64,000 bases of DNA. Source: JBGLNJ01 sp041300525. GTDB lineage: Bacteria > Chloroflexota > Anaerolineae > Fen-1058. Below are positions 1-9,594 of this stretch, piece after piece (the stretch's first letter is position 1; the number at the start of each line of letters is the position of its first letter). The stretch lies in assembly GCA_041300525.1 (NCBI GenBank), contig JBGLNJ010000001.1, positions 4,712,001 to 4,776,000 on the forward strand, read 5' to 3'. Under the pieces are notes generated by a model. It was not told the origin of the DNA and searched no databases. It worked only from the letters and a program-made list of their open reading frames with translations. The translations under genes were made by a program, and so were the position numbers.

Positions 1-2
1 AA

Positions 3-738
3 GATTCGGTCTACCTTTCGTGGCATTCGAACGGCTATAACGGCAGCGCGCGCGGAACGGAAAGCTATATCTACGACGGCGGCTTTACGCCCGGCGGCGA
101 TCAACTTCAAGCCTGGGTCCATTCCACCCTCGTCGGTGACATCCGCGCCGGGTGGGACTCGAGCTGGACCAATCGCGGGATGAAGCAAGCCAACTTTGGC
201 GAAATGCGCTTGCTCTCCACCATGCCTGGCACGCTGCTCGAGATCGCGTTCCACGATCAAACAGATGACGCGAACGCGCTCAAGGACCCGCGCTTTGCGC
301 AACTGACCGCGCGGGCGATCTATAAAGGCATCGCGCGCTACTTTGCCGAAAAAGACTTCACCACGCCCGTCATCCTGCCCGAGCCGCCGCAAAACTTGGT
401 CGTCCGCAACAGCGGGTCGGGACAGATGACGGTTTCCTGGCGGCCCTCCCCCACCGATGCCTTCGGATTGCTCGGCGACGCGGCGACCGGCTACCGCGTC
501 TATACGAGCGCCGACGGCCTGGGCTGGAGCGATGGCGTGCCCGTCACCAGTCAAGTGTTCACGCTCACTCATCTTGCGCAAGGCATCGTGTTCGTTCGAG
601 TCACGGCGACAAACGCCGGCGGCGAATCGTTCCCCACGCCCATCGCCGCCGCGCGAGTCGCCGCTGGCGGCCCTGCGCCCGTGCTCATCGTCAACGGCTA
701 TGAGCGGATATACTTCCTTGACAGCGCGAAGATAGACG
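3..738 (+). CDS. N-acetylmuramoyl-L-alanine amidase (Amidase_3) with Fn3 domain, partial
   Basis: The frame is open from the left edge, so the true start lies outside the window. The first ~115 residues resemble the end of a zinc-dependent cell-wall amidase, which cuts the bond between muramic acid and the stem peptide outside the membrane: SWHSNG, then GTESY, then RGMKQANFG, then MPGTLLEIAFHD and a closing helix ending near AIYKGIARYF. A fibronectin type III domain follows (about 370-660; TVSWRPSP, GYRVYTSADG, FVRVTATNAGGES). Similarity stops near LIVNGYERIYF at about 735. The frame then runs without a stop into a GH38 mannosidase, which I read as an assembly join rather than a real fusion. 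Confidence 0.75.
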
Positions 739-3542
739 AGATCAAGTATGCAAGGGTACATTGGGGCATAGATGGTGTCACGTCGAACCCCAAGCACGTG
801 CTCACTGCTGGAAAACCCTTCAAGGCCATCCTGGTTTCACATACCCATTGGGATAGAGCCTGGTATCTGCCGTTCCAGGTGTTCCGCATACGCCTGGTCA
901 GATTGGTTGACCGTCTGCTGGACTGCCTGGATCGCACTCTTGCATTTCACAGCTTTCTGCTGGACGGGCAAATGTTGGCGTTGGAGGACTATATTGAAAT
1001 TCGCCCGGAGCGGCGCGCTGACCTGGAGCGGTTGATTCACGCCGGGCGGCTGCACATAGGCCCCTGGTATGTGCTGGCCGATGAATACCTGGTGAGCCCC
1101 GAGGCGCTGATCCGCAACCTGCTGGTAGGGACCCGCCTGGCACAAGAATGGGGCGGTGTGATGCGCGAAGGATATGTGCCGGACGCCTTTGGGCATATTG
1201 GCCAGTTGCCGCAGATTTTGCAGGGCTTTGACATTGGCTCGGCTGTCTTTTGGCGCGGCCTCGGCGACGAAGGCGAAGAATTGGGCAACGAGTTCTGGTG
1301 GCAAGCGCCGGACGGCTCGCGTGTCTTGGCAATCCATCTTCGCAACCGCTATGGCAACGCCGCCAACCTGGGCTATCCCATGCTGTCCGGCGATCCCAGC
1401 AGACTAGAGTTCGACATGGACTTGGCGCTGCGCCGCTTGCGCCAGGCCGTCGAGGGGCTCGCACCTTACGCCCACTCTAATCACCTGCTGCTGATGAATG
1501 GCATTGATCATACCGAGGCCGAGCCGGCCGTGCCTGAAATCATCGCCCAGGCCAACAAAATCTTGGCAAATGTCCAGATCGAACACGGCAGCCTGCCAGG
1601 CTATATGACGCGAGTTCGCGCCGGCGCGGGCGACCCTCTGCCAGCGTTCCAGGGCGAATTCAACCGCAGCCGTTATGCCTTTGGCCTTCAAGGCGTTTAT
1701 TCTTCGCGGATGTACTTGCAGCAAGCCAACGAAAGCGCGCAAACGCTGCTCGAATGTTACGCCGAACCGTTGAGCGCGGTGGCCTGGCTCTTGGGCGAGC
1801 CATACCCCGCCAGCTTGATGCAAGTGGCGTGGCGCACGCTGCTCCAGAACCACCCACACGACGACATCTGCGGCTGTAGTGTGGATGAGGTGCACCGGGA
1901 GAACATGGCGCGTTTCGCGCAAGTCGAACAGCTTGGCGCTGCGCTCACCCGCGCCGCCGGCCGGGCCATCGCGCGACACATTGACCGCACGGCGCAGCCT
2001 GGAAGGCCGATTGTGGTTTTCAATCCGGCTGCCTCGTCGCGCACTGAAACGGCGCAAGTCGAGCTGAACCTTGACACCGATCAGGACTTCTACCTGGTGG
2101 ATGCTGGCGGTCGAGTCGTCCCACACCAGTTGTTGAGTCGAGAGCGGGTGACCGAGGTTCAAGTCAACAAGACAACCCACCCGTATCGAGTGCGCGCGGC
2201 GCTCGCCCTGACCGATTTGCCGGCGTGCGGCTATCGCGTTTACTATGCGTTGCCCGGCGGTCCGTCCGAGTCGCCCGCCGTCGAGCACCCGGTCCAGGTA
2301 TTCGCGTCGCGGGGTACAGCGCAGGGCATGGAGAATCGCTGGCTGCGCATCGAGTTGCAAGCGGATGGAACGCTGGACGTGCTGGACAAGCTCACCGGCC
2401 ATGCCTTTCACAGCCTGGGTTATTTCCTCGACGAAGAAGATGCGGGAGACGAGTACGATTACGCGCCGTGCGCGCATTCCAGAGCCATCCGCACCCTGGC
2501 GCAAGCGGCAAAAATTCGGCGGGTCTATGCTGGGCCACTACAGGCCGCTTACGAGATCGCTCGCGAGATGAATTTGCCCGCTTCGCTCAGCGAGGATCGC
2601 CAGCGCCGCAGCCGGAAGCGAGTGGACTGTTCCCTCGTCACACGGGTGACGCTTCGCTACGACATCCGCCGCGTGGATGTGCGCACGACGATTCACAACC
2701 GCGCCCGCGATCATCGCCTGCGCGTCTGTTTTCCAACGAACCTTCAAACCAATGTTGCCAGCGCCGACGGCCATTTCGACGTGCTGACGCGCCCCATCGC
2801 GCTGCCGGCCGGCGCAGGGTGGGAACAACCGCCCGTCCCGACGAAACACCAACGCTACTTTGTGGATGTGTCGGATGGCAAGGTGGGATTGGCGATTTTC
2901 AATCGCGGCCTGCCAGAGTACGAGATCATTCCGGGCCAGGCGCAGAACACCATCGCGGTCACATTGTTGCGCTGCGTCGGCCATCTCTCTCGCGGCGATC
3001 TAGCTACCCGGCCCGTCAATGCCGGGCCGCCGTTGCTCACGCCCGAAGCGCAATGCCTGGGGCAGCATGCCTTCGAATATGCCATCGCCCCTCACGCCGG
3101 AGATTGGCGCTCGATTTACCGCGATGCCTATGCCTTCCGTGCGCCCGTTGTCGCGCACCGCGGCGATGAACACGAAGGATACATTCCTGTTCCATCTGAT
3201 TGGGGGGTGCTGGAACCGATCCGGGTCAAAGCGCCTGACTTGACGGGCGACCTGCCAGCCGAAGGGTCATTCTTGTCGCTGGAACCAGAGACGTTGGCGC
3301 TCAGCGCCGTCAAGCGCGGCGAAGGGTGTGATATACGCGCTGTGCCCAGCGTCGTCGTCCGCTTTTACAATCCGCTGGACGAACCAGCGCAGGCCACACT
3401 CAAGCTGTTCCGGCCCATCCGCGCCGCGCAAGAGATCAACCTGGCCGAACAGCCGCAAGCTGAATTGGCTATTCAAAATCAAAACAGCGTCCGGCTGCCC
3501 ATCAAGGGCAAACAGGTCAAAACGGTTGCCCTGCAATTTTGA
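739..3542 (+). CDS. Alpha-mannosidase, glycoside hydrolase family 38
   Basis: Retaining alpha-mannosidase, probably cytoplasmic, releasing mannose from glycans or mannosyl-glycerate-type substrates. The zinc-binding HTHWDR motif lies at about 840-858, the nucleophile region reads GYVPDAFGHIGQLPQIL (about 1168-1218), and the later LQNHPHDDICGCSVDE block is typical of the family. The rest matches the C-terminal beta-sandwich half (middle domain, then long beta-rich tail to 3542). Length (~920 aa from the HTHWDR region) is normal. The start is unclear: the frame is open into the upstream amidase, and a GTG near 797 or a start lost at the join are both possible. Fructokinase and mannose-6-phosphate isomerase ~7 kb downstream fit a mannoside pathway. 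Confidence 0.9.
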
Positions 3543-3560
3543 CAGGCTCGTGGATCCAAC

Positions 3561-3800
3561 ATGACCAACATCCTGATCCGTGACGGCATCATACTCACGC
3601 CAACCGGCTGGCTCGACCCTGGATACGTGTTGATCGCAGGGGAGACGATTCAGAGCATTGGCCCTGGCGAGCCAACGCCCGAAATGCTGGCCCAGGCCCA
3701 GACCGTTTGCCGTGATACGCCCCCATATTTGGCGGCAGCGTGTAGGACAAATTGCCAATTTGTCCTACAGTTGGGCAGACACCACGGCGATTCCCAATGA
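3561..3800 (+). pseudogene. Amidohydrolase / NagA-type deacetylase, N-terminal stub
   Basis: Starts 18 bases after the mannosidase stop. The first ~45 residues (MTNILIRDGIILTPTGWLDPG, VLIAGETIQSIGPGE) are the N-terminal beta-sandwich strands of amidohydrolases such as N-acetylglucosamine-6-phosphate deacetylase or dihydroorotase. Similarity ends near 3715 and the frame then runs through a palindromic repeat to a stop at 3798-3800. No metal-binding motif is present, so the gene is a stub, from an assembly gap or repeat insertion. Tight spacing suggests it was co-transcribed with the mannosidase. Confidence 0.6.
3741..3769. repeat. Palindromic element, copy 1 (TGTAGGACAA...TTGTCCTACA)
   Basis: Perfect 13-base inverted repeat (arms 3741-3753 and 3757-3769) around the 3-base loop GCC. 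The outer ten bases of each arm recur at 4455-4485. It would form a strong hairpin in RNA or single-stranded DNA. Confidence 0.85.
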
Positions 3801-3816
3801 GCCCAACTTTTATCCC

Positions 3817-3837
3817 GGGCCGGCGTGAGGCCGGCCC
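3817..3837. repeat. GC-rich hairpin GGGCCGGC-GTGAG-GCCGGCCC
   Basis: Perfect 8-base inverted repeat with a 5-base loop, 11 bases before the ATG of the membrane protein at 3848. It could be a REP-like unit, a terminator-type hairpin, or could mask the start region. No good ribosome-binding site separates it from the ATG. Confidence 0.7.
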
Positions 3838-3847
3838 CCTACCCACT

Positions 3848-6103
3848 ATGAACATCCCGTGGCGTAAGCACATCCCCTTCCTGGTGATTTTGACTGCCTT
3901 CATCGCGCTGGCCGTAGGCTATAGCGTCGTAACCCCCTTGTATGAACCCACCGACGAGGTGGGGCATTTCCGCTACATCGAATACCTGCGGATTTTCCGG
4001 CAGTTGCCCGCGCCTCGAGTCAACGGAGTGCTGCTTCAGTCGCATCACCCGCCTCTATTTCACGCGGCGGCGGCGTTGGTGAGCGCCTGGGTTCCGCGTG
4101 ACCGGGCCTGGGATTACGAGCCAGAGAACAACCCGTATTGGGGCTATCGTTACTGGGAACCCGGCGTAGACAACAAGAATCAATTCGTGCACCGCGCCGA
4201 CGAAGCCTGGCCCTACCGAGGCGTCACGCTGGCGATTCACGTGGTGCGCTGGTTCAACATCGTGTTGGGCGCGTTGACCGTCTGGCTGGCCTATCGGCTG
4301 GCGCAAACGATCTTTCCTGAGCGGCGCGCGTTCGCCCTGGGCGCGACCGCCTTTGTCGCGTTCAATCCCATGTTCCTGCACCTCAGCGGCGGAATCAACA
4401 ACGATGTGGCCGCCGGGCTGGTAAGCACGGCCACGTTGTGGGTCTGCATGAGGATTGTAGGACAAGATGACATCTTGTCCTACAAACATGAAATCCAACT
4501 CGGCGTGCTACTGGGGCTGGCGCTGTTGACCAAGTTCAACCTGCTGGCATTGCTGCCGGTGATTGAAATGGCGCTGGTTGTTGCGGCCTACCGACGGCGG
4601 TCTTGGAAAGCCTTCGTCCGCGCCAACGCGCTTGTCTTGGGCCTGGCGATGCTGATGGCGGGTTGGTGGTATCTGCGCAACACGCTGCGATACGGCGAAG
4701 ACAGCGGCGTAGGAGCGATGAGCCAGGAATGGGGTGGACAGCGCGTGCCCAGCCAGAGCATCGGCTTGGCGTTGAGCGAGATGCCTTATCTGTGGACGTC
4801 GCTGTGGGGCCGCTTTGGCTACGGACAGATTCCGCTGACCGACACGCTGTACACGGCCTTGTTCGTCTTGGTCGTTGCCAGCCTGCCGGGTCTTGTTTTG
4901 GTGTTGATCAGAGAGCACTCCCTCCCCTGTCCAGCGTTCTTGGCGGGACGGGGGAGGGCTGGGGTGGGGGTGCAACTCTCAATGCTCGGCCTGGCCTTGT
5001 TCTTGTTTTGGGCCACGGTCTTTATCTACGCCACGCTCAGCGTCAACGCCGCGATGGGACGGTTTCTCTTTCCGGCATTGGCTGGGTTCGGGGTGCTGGT
5101 CTTTCTGGGGCTATCGGGCTGGATTCCATCGCGATGGGAAGGTAGCCTGGCCGCCGGCGTGAACCTCGCGCTGGCGGCGCTCTCGGTCTATTGCCTGGTC
5201 GGCGTACTGGCTCCGGCTTATGCTCGCCCAGCGCGGTTGAGCGAGCAGCAAATCGCCTCCATCTCACATCCCACGCAGATTGTATTTGGGAACCAGGTGC
5301 GTTTGCTGGGTTACAACGTGAACACCGATCAACTTGATCCCGGCGGCGAGTTTATTCTCACGGCCTACTGGCAAGCTTTGGCTCCCTCCGCCCGCGACCT
5401 GACGATGTTCGTCCATCTACTAAGCCACGACGGGCCGGTGATTGCTCAGCGCGACACGTACCCTGGGCTGGGCAAGTTCCCGGCTTTTTCCTGGCAGCCG
5501 GGCGACACGTTCAGCGACCGGTATCGCATCGTGTTGGATTCGTACACCTACGCGCCCGACGTGACCGATGTGGTGTTGGGCATGTATATCCCAGGTGGCG
5601 GCCGCATTCCGGTGACGAGCGGCGGGAGCGGCGATGCCATCCCATTGACGCAAGTGACAATCTCTGGCTTGAGCGGCGCATACCCCAATTCAACCCGCCT
5701 CGATTTCGATAACAAGCTGACGCTCTTGGGCTATGCTCTCACCGACCGCAATGTGAGAGCCGGCCAGACTCTGACGCTTACCTTGTATTGGCAGATTCCT
5801 CGGCCCGCCCAATACGATTACAGCGTGTTTGCCCACGTGTTGGGTGGAACGGATCAAAAGTGGGCCTCCAACGATGGCTTTCCGTATACCAGTCCCAAGC
5901 GCACGCGGCGTTGGACGGTGGGCCAAGTTTACACAGACGCACGCGCGCTGCAACTGCTCGCCGACACGCCGCCCGGCGATTATGCCATTGAATTTGGAGT
6001 GCACGGCGGTCCTGAAGGTGACCGGTTGATGATCCGCAGCGCCGACGGGCGCCGATCCGACGAATGGTTGCTGCTGACTCACGTCAAGGTATCGGCTCCA
6101 TAA
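3848..6103 (+). CDS. GT-C / DUF2142-like membrane glycosyltransferase
   Basis: Large polytopic membrane protein (~750 aa). After the first transmembrane helix comes PLYEPTDEVGHFRYIEYL, an acidic motif like the catalytic loop of GT-C enzymes that use lipid-linked sugars, then LLQSHHPPLFHAAAAL and about ten hydrophobic helices up to ~5230. The C-terminal ~270 residues form two beta-rich repeats (LLGYNVNTDQLDPGGEFILTA and LLGYALTDRNVRAGQTLTLTL), probably extracytoplasmic. The start at 3848 was chosen because the frame upstream is repeat sequence. Two palindromic repeats lie inside the gene without breaking the frame (4455-4485 and 4918-4958). Substrate unknown; surface polysaccharide or protein glycosylation is likely. 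Confidence 0.75.
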   Translation: MNIPWRKHIPFLVILTAFIALAVGYSVVTPLYEPTDEVGHFRYIEYLRIFRQLPAPRVNGVLLQSHHPPLFHAAAALVSAWVPRDRAWDYEPENNPYWGYRYWEPGVDNKNQFVHRADEAWPYRGVTLAIHVVRWFNIVLGALTVWLAYRLAQTIFPERRAFALGATAFVAFNPMFLHLSGGINNDVAAGLVSTATLWVCMRIVGQDDILSYKHEIQLGVLLGLALLTKFNLLALLPVIEMALVVAAYRRRSWKAFVRANALVLGLAMLMAGWWYLRNTLRYGEDSGVGAMSQEWGGQRVPSQSIGLALSEMPYLWTSLWGRFGYGQIPLTDTLYTALFVLVVASLPGLVLVLIREHSLPCPAFLAGRGRAGVGVQLSMLGLALFLFWATVFIYATLSVNAAMGRFLFPALAGFGVLVFLGLSGWIPSRWEGSLAAGVNLALAALSVYCLVGVLAPAYARPARLSEQQIASISHPTQIVFGNQVRLLGYNVNTDQLDPGGEFILTAYWQALAPSARDLTMFVHLLSHDGPVIAQRDTYPGLGKFPAFSWQPGDTFSDRYRIVLDSYTYAPDVTDVVLGMYIPGGGRIPVTSGGSGDAIPLTQVTISGLSGAYPNSTRLDFDNKLTLLGYALTDRNVRAGQTLTLTLYWQIPRPAQYDYSVFAHVLGGTDQKWASNDGFPYTSPKRTRRWTVGQVYTDARALQLLADTPPGDYAIEFGVHGGPEGDRLMIRSADGRRSDEWLLLTHVKVSAP
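4455..4485. repeat. Palindromic element, copy 2, inside a coding gene
   Basis: Perfect 15-base inverted repeat (arms 4455-4469 and 4471-4485) with a one-base loop. It shares the TGTAGGACAA / TTGTCCTACA ends with the copy at 3741. It sits in frame in the membrane protein and encodes about IVGQDDILSY between two hydrophobic helices. Confidence 0.85.
4918..4958. repeat. CTCCCTCCCC / GGGGGAGGG inverted repeat inside a coding gene
   Basis: Arms at 4918-4932 and 4945-4958 pair with one mismatch around a 12-base spacer, followed by a G-rich run to about 4971. It is translated in frame as roughly REHSLPCPAFLAGRGRAGVG, out of character with the flanking membrane helices. Low-complexity elements of this look are common dispersed repeats in such genomes, which I know only in general terms. 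Confidence 0.65.
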
Positions 6104-6135
6104 GCGATTATACCCAAGAACCAGAGGAGAACGAC

Positions 6136-6570
6136 ATGACTGAAAGAATCCCGATGGCGGAAGACCGTTTGGCGCACAATCGGCTAGATCACGAACCCCC
6201 AGCGGCCGTCGCAGAGCGGGGTTGGCGTTATCACCATCTGGGTATACCCCGTGCTGCCCCTCGGCCTGGGGAGACCCACCTCGAACACTTGAAGCTGTAC
6301 GTATCGGGCTTTGAGACGAGTCCCTACGGAATCGAGTGGATGCGGTTTGAACAAGACTGCCCTGTGCCCGAACTGGTTAGGACTGTGCCCCACATTGCCT
6401 TTGAAGTGGACGATCTCGACGAGGCGCTCAAAGGCAAAGAAATCCTGATCGAACCGGGTTCCCCTTCCGATGGAGTGAGGGCCGCCATGATCGTCCATGA
6501 CAGCGCGCCTGTGGAACTCATCGAGTTTCACAAGGGGAAAACCTTGCGAGGGTTTCCGCTCATTACGTAG
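6136..6570 (+). CDS. VOC/glyoxalase-fold family protein
   Basis: About 145 aa. The fold signature is seen in YHHLGIPR near the start, LEHLKLYVSGFETSPYGIEWMRFE, VPHIAFEVDDLDEALKG and a closing VELIEFHKG: the paired beta-alpha-beta-beta-beta layout of vicinal oxygen chelate proteins, with His and Glu candidates for metal binding. No substrate can be named. GAGGAG ends about eight bases before ATG 6136, which fixes this start over the in-frame ATG at 6064. Its 3' end converges on the CoA-transferase subunit B gene. Confidence 0.75.
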   Translation: MTERIPMAEDRLAHNRLDHEPPAAVAERGWRYHHLGIPRAAPRPGETHLEHLKLYVSGFETSPYGIEWMRFEQDCPVPELVRTVPHIAFEVDDLDEALKGKEILIEPGSPSDGVRAAMIVHDSAPVELIEFHKGKTLRGFPLIT

Positions 6571-6627
6571 CGGACTCGGACTGCCCCCTCGCAAGGTTCT
6601 TCCAGCAATTCCAAATCTAAAACTGGG

Positions 6628-7394
6628 TTAGGGAGGCGCGAGAGAGATTTCCAGCCCATCTGCCATAAACTGGAAGAGAGTCTCCCAATCATCAAAAAGC
6701 GAATCAGAATCTCGAACTCACTGTTGGCCTGTACTTGTTCTACGGTGACGCCGGGGTGCAAGCTCAATAGTTTCAGCCGCTTGGTGTCCTCGTCAAAACC
6801 ATACACTCCCAACTGCGTGATAACGCGGTAAGGTCCGCCCCCTGCCGGCAGACCTGCCTGCTCCCGTTGACCGGGGCCTCCCAACCAACCCGGCGTCGTG
6901 ACAAAGTCAAGTTTTTTCATAAAGGTCCGCTTGCTCTGATTGCGCATGATGTAAAAGGTCCGCCAGCAGAACGAGCCGACATCGTTGGCGCCACCTGAAC
7001 CCGGCAAGCGAGCTTTGGGCCGCTTCCAGTCGCCAATCACCGTCGTGTTGATATTGCCATAGGCGTCCATGGCGGCTGCGCCCAGGAAGCCATAGTCAAG
7101 ATAACCGGCCTGGGCGGCAGACATCACATCATGCATCGAAGTGGCCGCCGCTGCTTTGTAAAAGGTGCGGGAATCGCCTACCGAGATGGGCAGCACCGGC
7201 ACCTGTGGGCCGACCCCGCCAGCCTCAAAGATGATCAGTATGTGCGGCGCGTGCGTACGCTGGGCCAGCATGGCGGCGATCATCGGCAAGCCAGTGCCAA
7301 CCAAGACCGCGCGATTGTCCTCCAGAAACCGAGAAGCCGCGCAGCTCAGTAACTCTGCCAAGTTATAGTCTGCTTGTGTGTCAAAAGTGCCCAT
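6628..7394 (-). CDS. CoA-transferase family I, subunit B (GctB-like), frameshifted tail
   Basis: Beta subunit of a heterodimeric acyl-CoA transferase like glutaconate CoA-transferase. Seen: DNRAVLVGTGLPMIAAMLAQ near the start, GYLDYGFLGAAAMDAYGNINTTVIGDW, and the hallmark GSGGANDVGS. The start at 7394 has GGAGGGG eight bases upstream and follows subunit A closely. Near 6705 (after ANSEFEI) the reading frame loses similarity; shifting frame gives DSLFDDWETLFQFMADG and a stop at 6628-6630. The uncorrected frame runs on to 6528, overlapping the VOC gene, so a one-base sequencing or real frameshift is likely. Confidence 0.8.
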
Positions 7395-7427
7395 CAGTCA
7401 TCCCCTCCCCGGAGCGCTTCCCATCCT

Positions 7428-8447
7428 CTATGCCCCAATGTCCACCATCGGCGACCTAAGCTGCTCGATCTGCTTGAGCCGGGTCAGCGTCCGCAGGCCG
7501 CCAATCCGTTCCAGGTACTCGTCAAAGTCGGCTACCCCGAACACATACTTTTCCAGGTACTCCCGCGTTCCATCCTCCGTCTTGGAGAGAGTCAACCACT
7601 CGTGGATGTGCGCCTCATCGAAAAAATACCGGTACGGCATCAGGCTGGGGTGAGCGCCATACGGCACTTCGCAGACGGCGTCCACCACGTAGAAAGGAAT
7701 GACCGTCTGGCGTGGATCGCGCCGAATGTCGTCTTCGCCAACAATCTCTTCGGTCGAGATGAGCACTCGCCGCGCGGCACGGGCCAACTCGAAATCTTCC
7801 ACCAAAATGCCGTCAATCTGCGCGTTGCCATATTTGTCGCAGCGCGGCACGTGAAAGAGGGCCACATCGGGATAAGCGGCCGGCACCAACGCCACGGGTT
7901 TGCCGCTCCAGGGATCGCGCACCTGCTTGGCCGAACTCTTGACAAAAGTATCCGTGCCCATCAGGTTGCGAACTGGCATGAAGGGAACGCCCATCATGCC
8001 GGCTAGAAAGCGCCATTGATAGCCGCCATTGGAAATCTCGGCCACCACTTGAACTTTTCCACTTTCCACTGCCCGTCGCCCAGCCGGCGAAAGGCCGCGC
8101 AATTCATGGCCGAAAGAATAGGCGCACTCGACCTTGCTGACACAGCCTGCGCCGATGAGAACATCAATATCGTGCACGGCCGTTTTGCCCGCCATGGACA
8201 GGTCTCGACGACGCTGGCGGATCATCTCATAGATAAAGGCCATGGGAACCCGGATGTGCCCAAAACCGCCTACGGCGAGATAGTCGCCATCTTTTACGAA
8301 CTGGCGCACCGCCTCCGGAACGCTCATCCGTTTGTCAACAAGGCCGCGAGGCTTGTGATCGCGAACCCAGGCCCGGTTCTCGTCTGGATCATGCCATCCC
8401 AAGAGCTCGCCTTCGCCTTCCGCAAGAATCTCTATGTGTTTTGTCAT
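7428..8447 (-). CDS. CoA-transferase family I, subunit A (GctA-like)
   Basis: Alpha subunit, ~340 aa. Characteristic segments: DKRMSVPEAVRQFVKDGDYLAVGGFGHIRVPMAF near the N-terminus, DIDVLIGAGCVSKVECAYSFGHELRGLSP in the middle, then DVALFHVPRCDKYGNAQIDG and a helical tail. With subunit B (33 bases downstream, same strand) it would move CoA between a dicarboxylic or related acid and acetyl-CoA. The ATG at 8447 is preceded by CCAGGAGG, a strong ribosome-binding site. Substrate cannot be told from sequence; aromatic acid or glutarate-type catabolism is possible. Confidence 0.87.
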   Translation of the reverse strand: MTKHIEILAEGEGELLGWHDPDENRAWVRDHKPRGLVDKRMSVPEAVRQFVKDGDYLAVGGFGHIRVPMAFIYEMIRQRRRDLSMAGKTAVHDIDVLIGAGCVSKVECAYSFGHELRGLSPAGRRAVESGKVQVVAEISNGGYQWRFLAGMMGVPFMPVRNLMGTDTFVKSSAKQVRDPWSGKPVALVPAAYPDVALFHVPRCDKYGNAQIDGILVEDFELARAARRVLISTEEIVGEDDIRRDPRQTVIPFYVVDAVCEVPYGAHPSLMPYRYFFDEAHIHEWLTLSKTEDGTREYLEKYVFGVADFDEYLERIGGLRTLTRLKQIEQLRSPMVDIGA

Positions 8448-8530
8448 TCACACCTCCTGGCGCGAGCCGATAATCGGCAAAAGCCAGTTTCTCTCAAAAC
8501 GAGGTTGATTTGGAAGCGGCGCCCTTCAAT

Positions 8531-9130
8531 TCATGCCTGGGCAGAACTCGCCAGTAACTCGGCCACCAACTCTGAAGATGAGAGCACTCTCATCAATGGA
8601 TAAATCGGGTTGCGGCGGTAGAGGTTCACCGTCTGCTCGTGCAGGCTGGCAGTGGTGGATGCGCTACAGTCTTCCAGCAAAACCGCTTTGAAATCATGGC
8701 AGACGGCGTCCATCACAGTCGTCAAAACACAAAAGTTTGTCGAAAGTCCGGCAACGGCGCAGAGCGTCACGCCTCGTTCTCGCAGCCATTGATCGAGTTG
8801 AACTCCAAAAAAGGCCGAAAATCTCGGCTTGGGCAGCCACAGGTCTGTTCCCGCTCGATAATCCAGTTCGTCTGCAACCAGTGCTCCCTCTGTCCCCACC
8901 AACGAGAAGGGCGGCAGGCGGCTTTTGAAGATAAAATCCTCGCGGTGATAGGCATCCGTCGGAAAAACAACCGGCCAGCCTTCCCTTCTGAACACACCGA
9001 TCAAGGTGTTGATCGGGCCGACAATCCGCCTGGCAAAAGGCGTAATGATAAAGTTGTTCCTTTCATCCAGATTGTCTTTGACCATATCAACGATCAGAAA
9101 AGCCGGCCGTTCTTTGTTTCCATCTGTCAT
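8531..9130 (-). CDS. Isochorismatase-like cysteine hydrolase
   Basis: About 200 aa with the family layout: PAFLIVDMVKDN (catalytic Asp) at the start, PKPRFSAFFGVQLDQWLRERG (catalytic Lys in the KxxxSAF region), and GLSTNFCVLTTVMDA with the nucleophilic Cys followed by LLEDCSAS. Members hydrolyse amides or isochorismate; the substrate is unknown. ATG 9130 is preferred over the in-frame GTG 9139 because that GTG lies in the likely ribosome-binding site AGGTGG. Same strand as the CoA-transferase genes, 84 bases upstream, so possibly one operon. Confidence 0.83.
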   Translation of the reverse strand: MTDGNKERPAFLIVDMVKDNLDERNNFIITPFARRIVGPINTLIGVFRREGWPVVFPTDAYHREDFIFKSRLPPFSLVGTEGALVADELDYRAGTDLWLPKPRFSAFFGVQLDQWLRERGVTLCAVAGLSTNFCVLTTVMDAVCHDFKAVLLEDCSASTTASLHEQTVNLYRRNPIYPLMRVLSSSELVAELLASSAQA

Positions 9131-9166
9131 CTTTTCCACCTCGATTTTTACAGGATGCGCTGAATA

Positions 9167-9325
9167 CTGCTCAGCCGCCGAATGAATTCGACGGCTGGCG
9201 CGAAAAACCCACTGAAGCGGGTTACGCCAGAACGCGCTGAAGCGCGTTTCCCATCTCAGCCGCGGCTCGACTGATCTCGCCGAACGTCGAATTCATTCGC
9301 GGCGGTTGCGGCGACGCCTGAGCAG
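9167..9325. repeat. Repeat element with ~20-base terminal inverted repeats
   Basis: The stretch starts with GCCGCCGAATGAATTCGACG and ends with a near-perfect inverted copy (CGTCGAATTCATTCGCGGCGG). Inside are two smaller hairpins, one of the type AACCCGCTTCA/TGAAGCGGGTT and one of the type CGCGCTGAAGCGCG. It has no reading frame and resembles a non-autonomous (MITE-like) or REP-type dispersed element. Confidence 0.75.
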
Positions 9326-9516
9326 TTACCCCTTGAGTAAATTAAACAAGGAATGACAATAGGCTGCCGTTTGCTGGCCCTGTGCCGTGGCTTTTGGTTT
9401 ATAGAATTGCTCTGCAACTGTTGCGCTATCCGCAAGATTTTTATGCCTTTGCGTCGTTGCGCCCTTCCCGCCTCGCGGGTCGCCGCGAGATTCTTTGGAC
9501 GCAGACGCAAAGCGCG

Positions 9517-9557
9517 CAGATGAACGCGGATAAGAAATTAAAATCCGCGTTCATCTG
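9517..9557. repeat. 15-base perfect inverted repeat (CAGATGAACGCGGAT)
   Basis: Arms 9517-9531 and 9543-9557 pair perfectly around an 11-base AT-rich loop. It lies in a gene-poor stretch (9330-9600) with no supported coding region. It may be a terminator-like hairpin or another dispersed repeat unit. Confidence 0.75.
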
Positions 9558-9594
9558 CGTCCGCGAAATAGGTTGCGGCGCGAAGCGTGCCGCG

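Noticed and set aside
1404..2504. 366-residue open frame on the minus strand
   Set aside because: Antisense to the GH38 gene.
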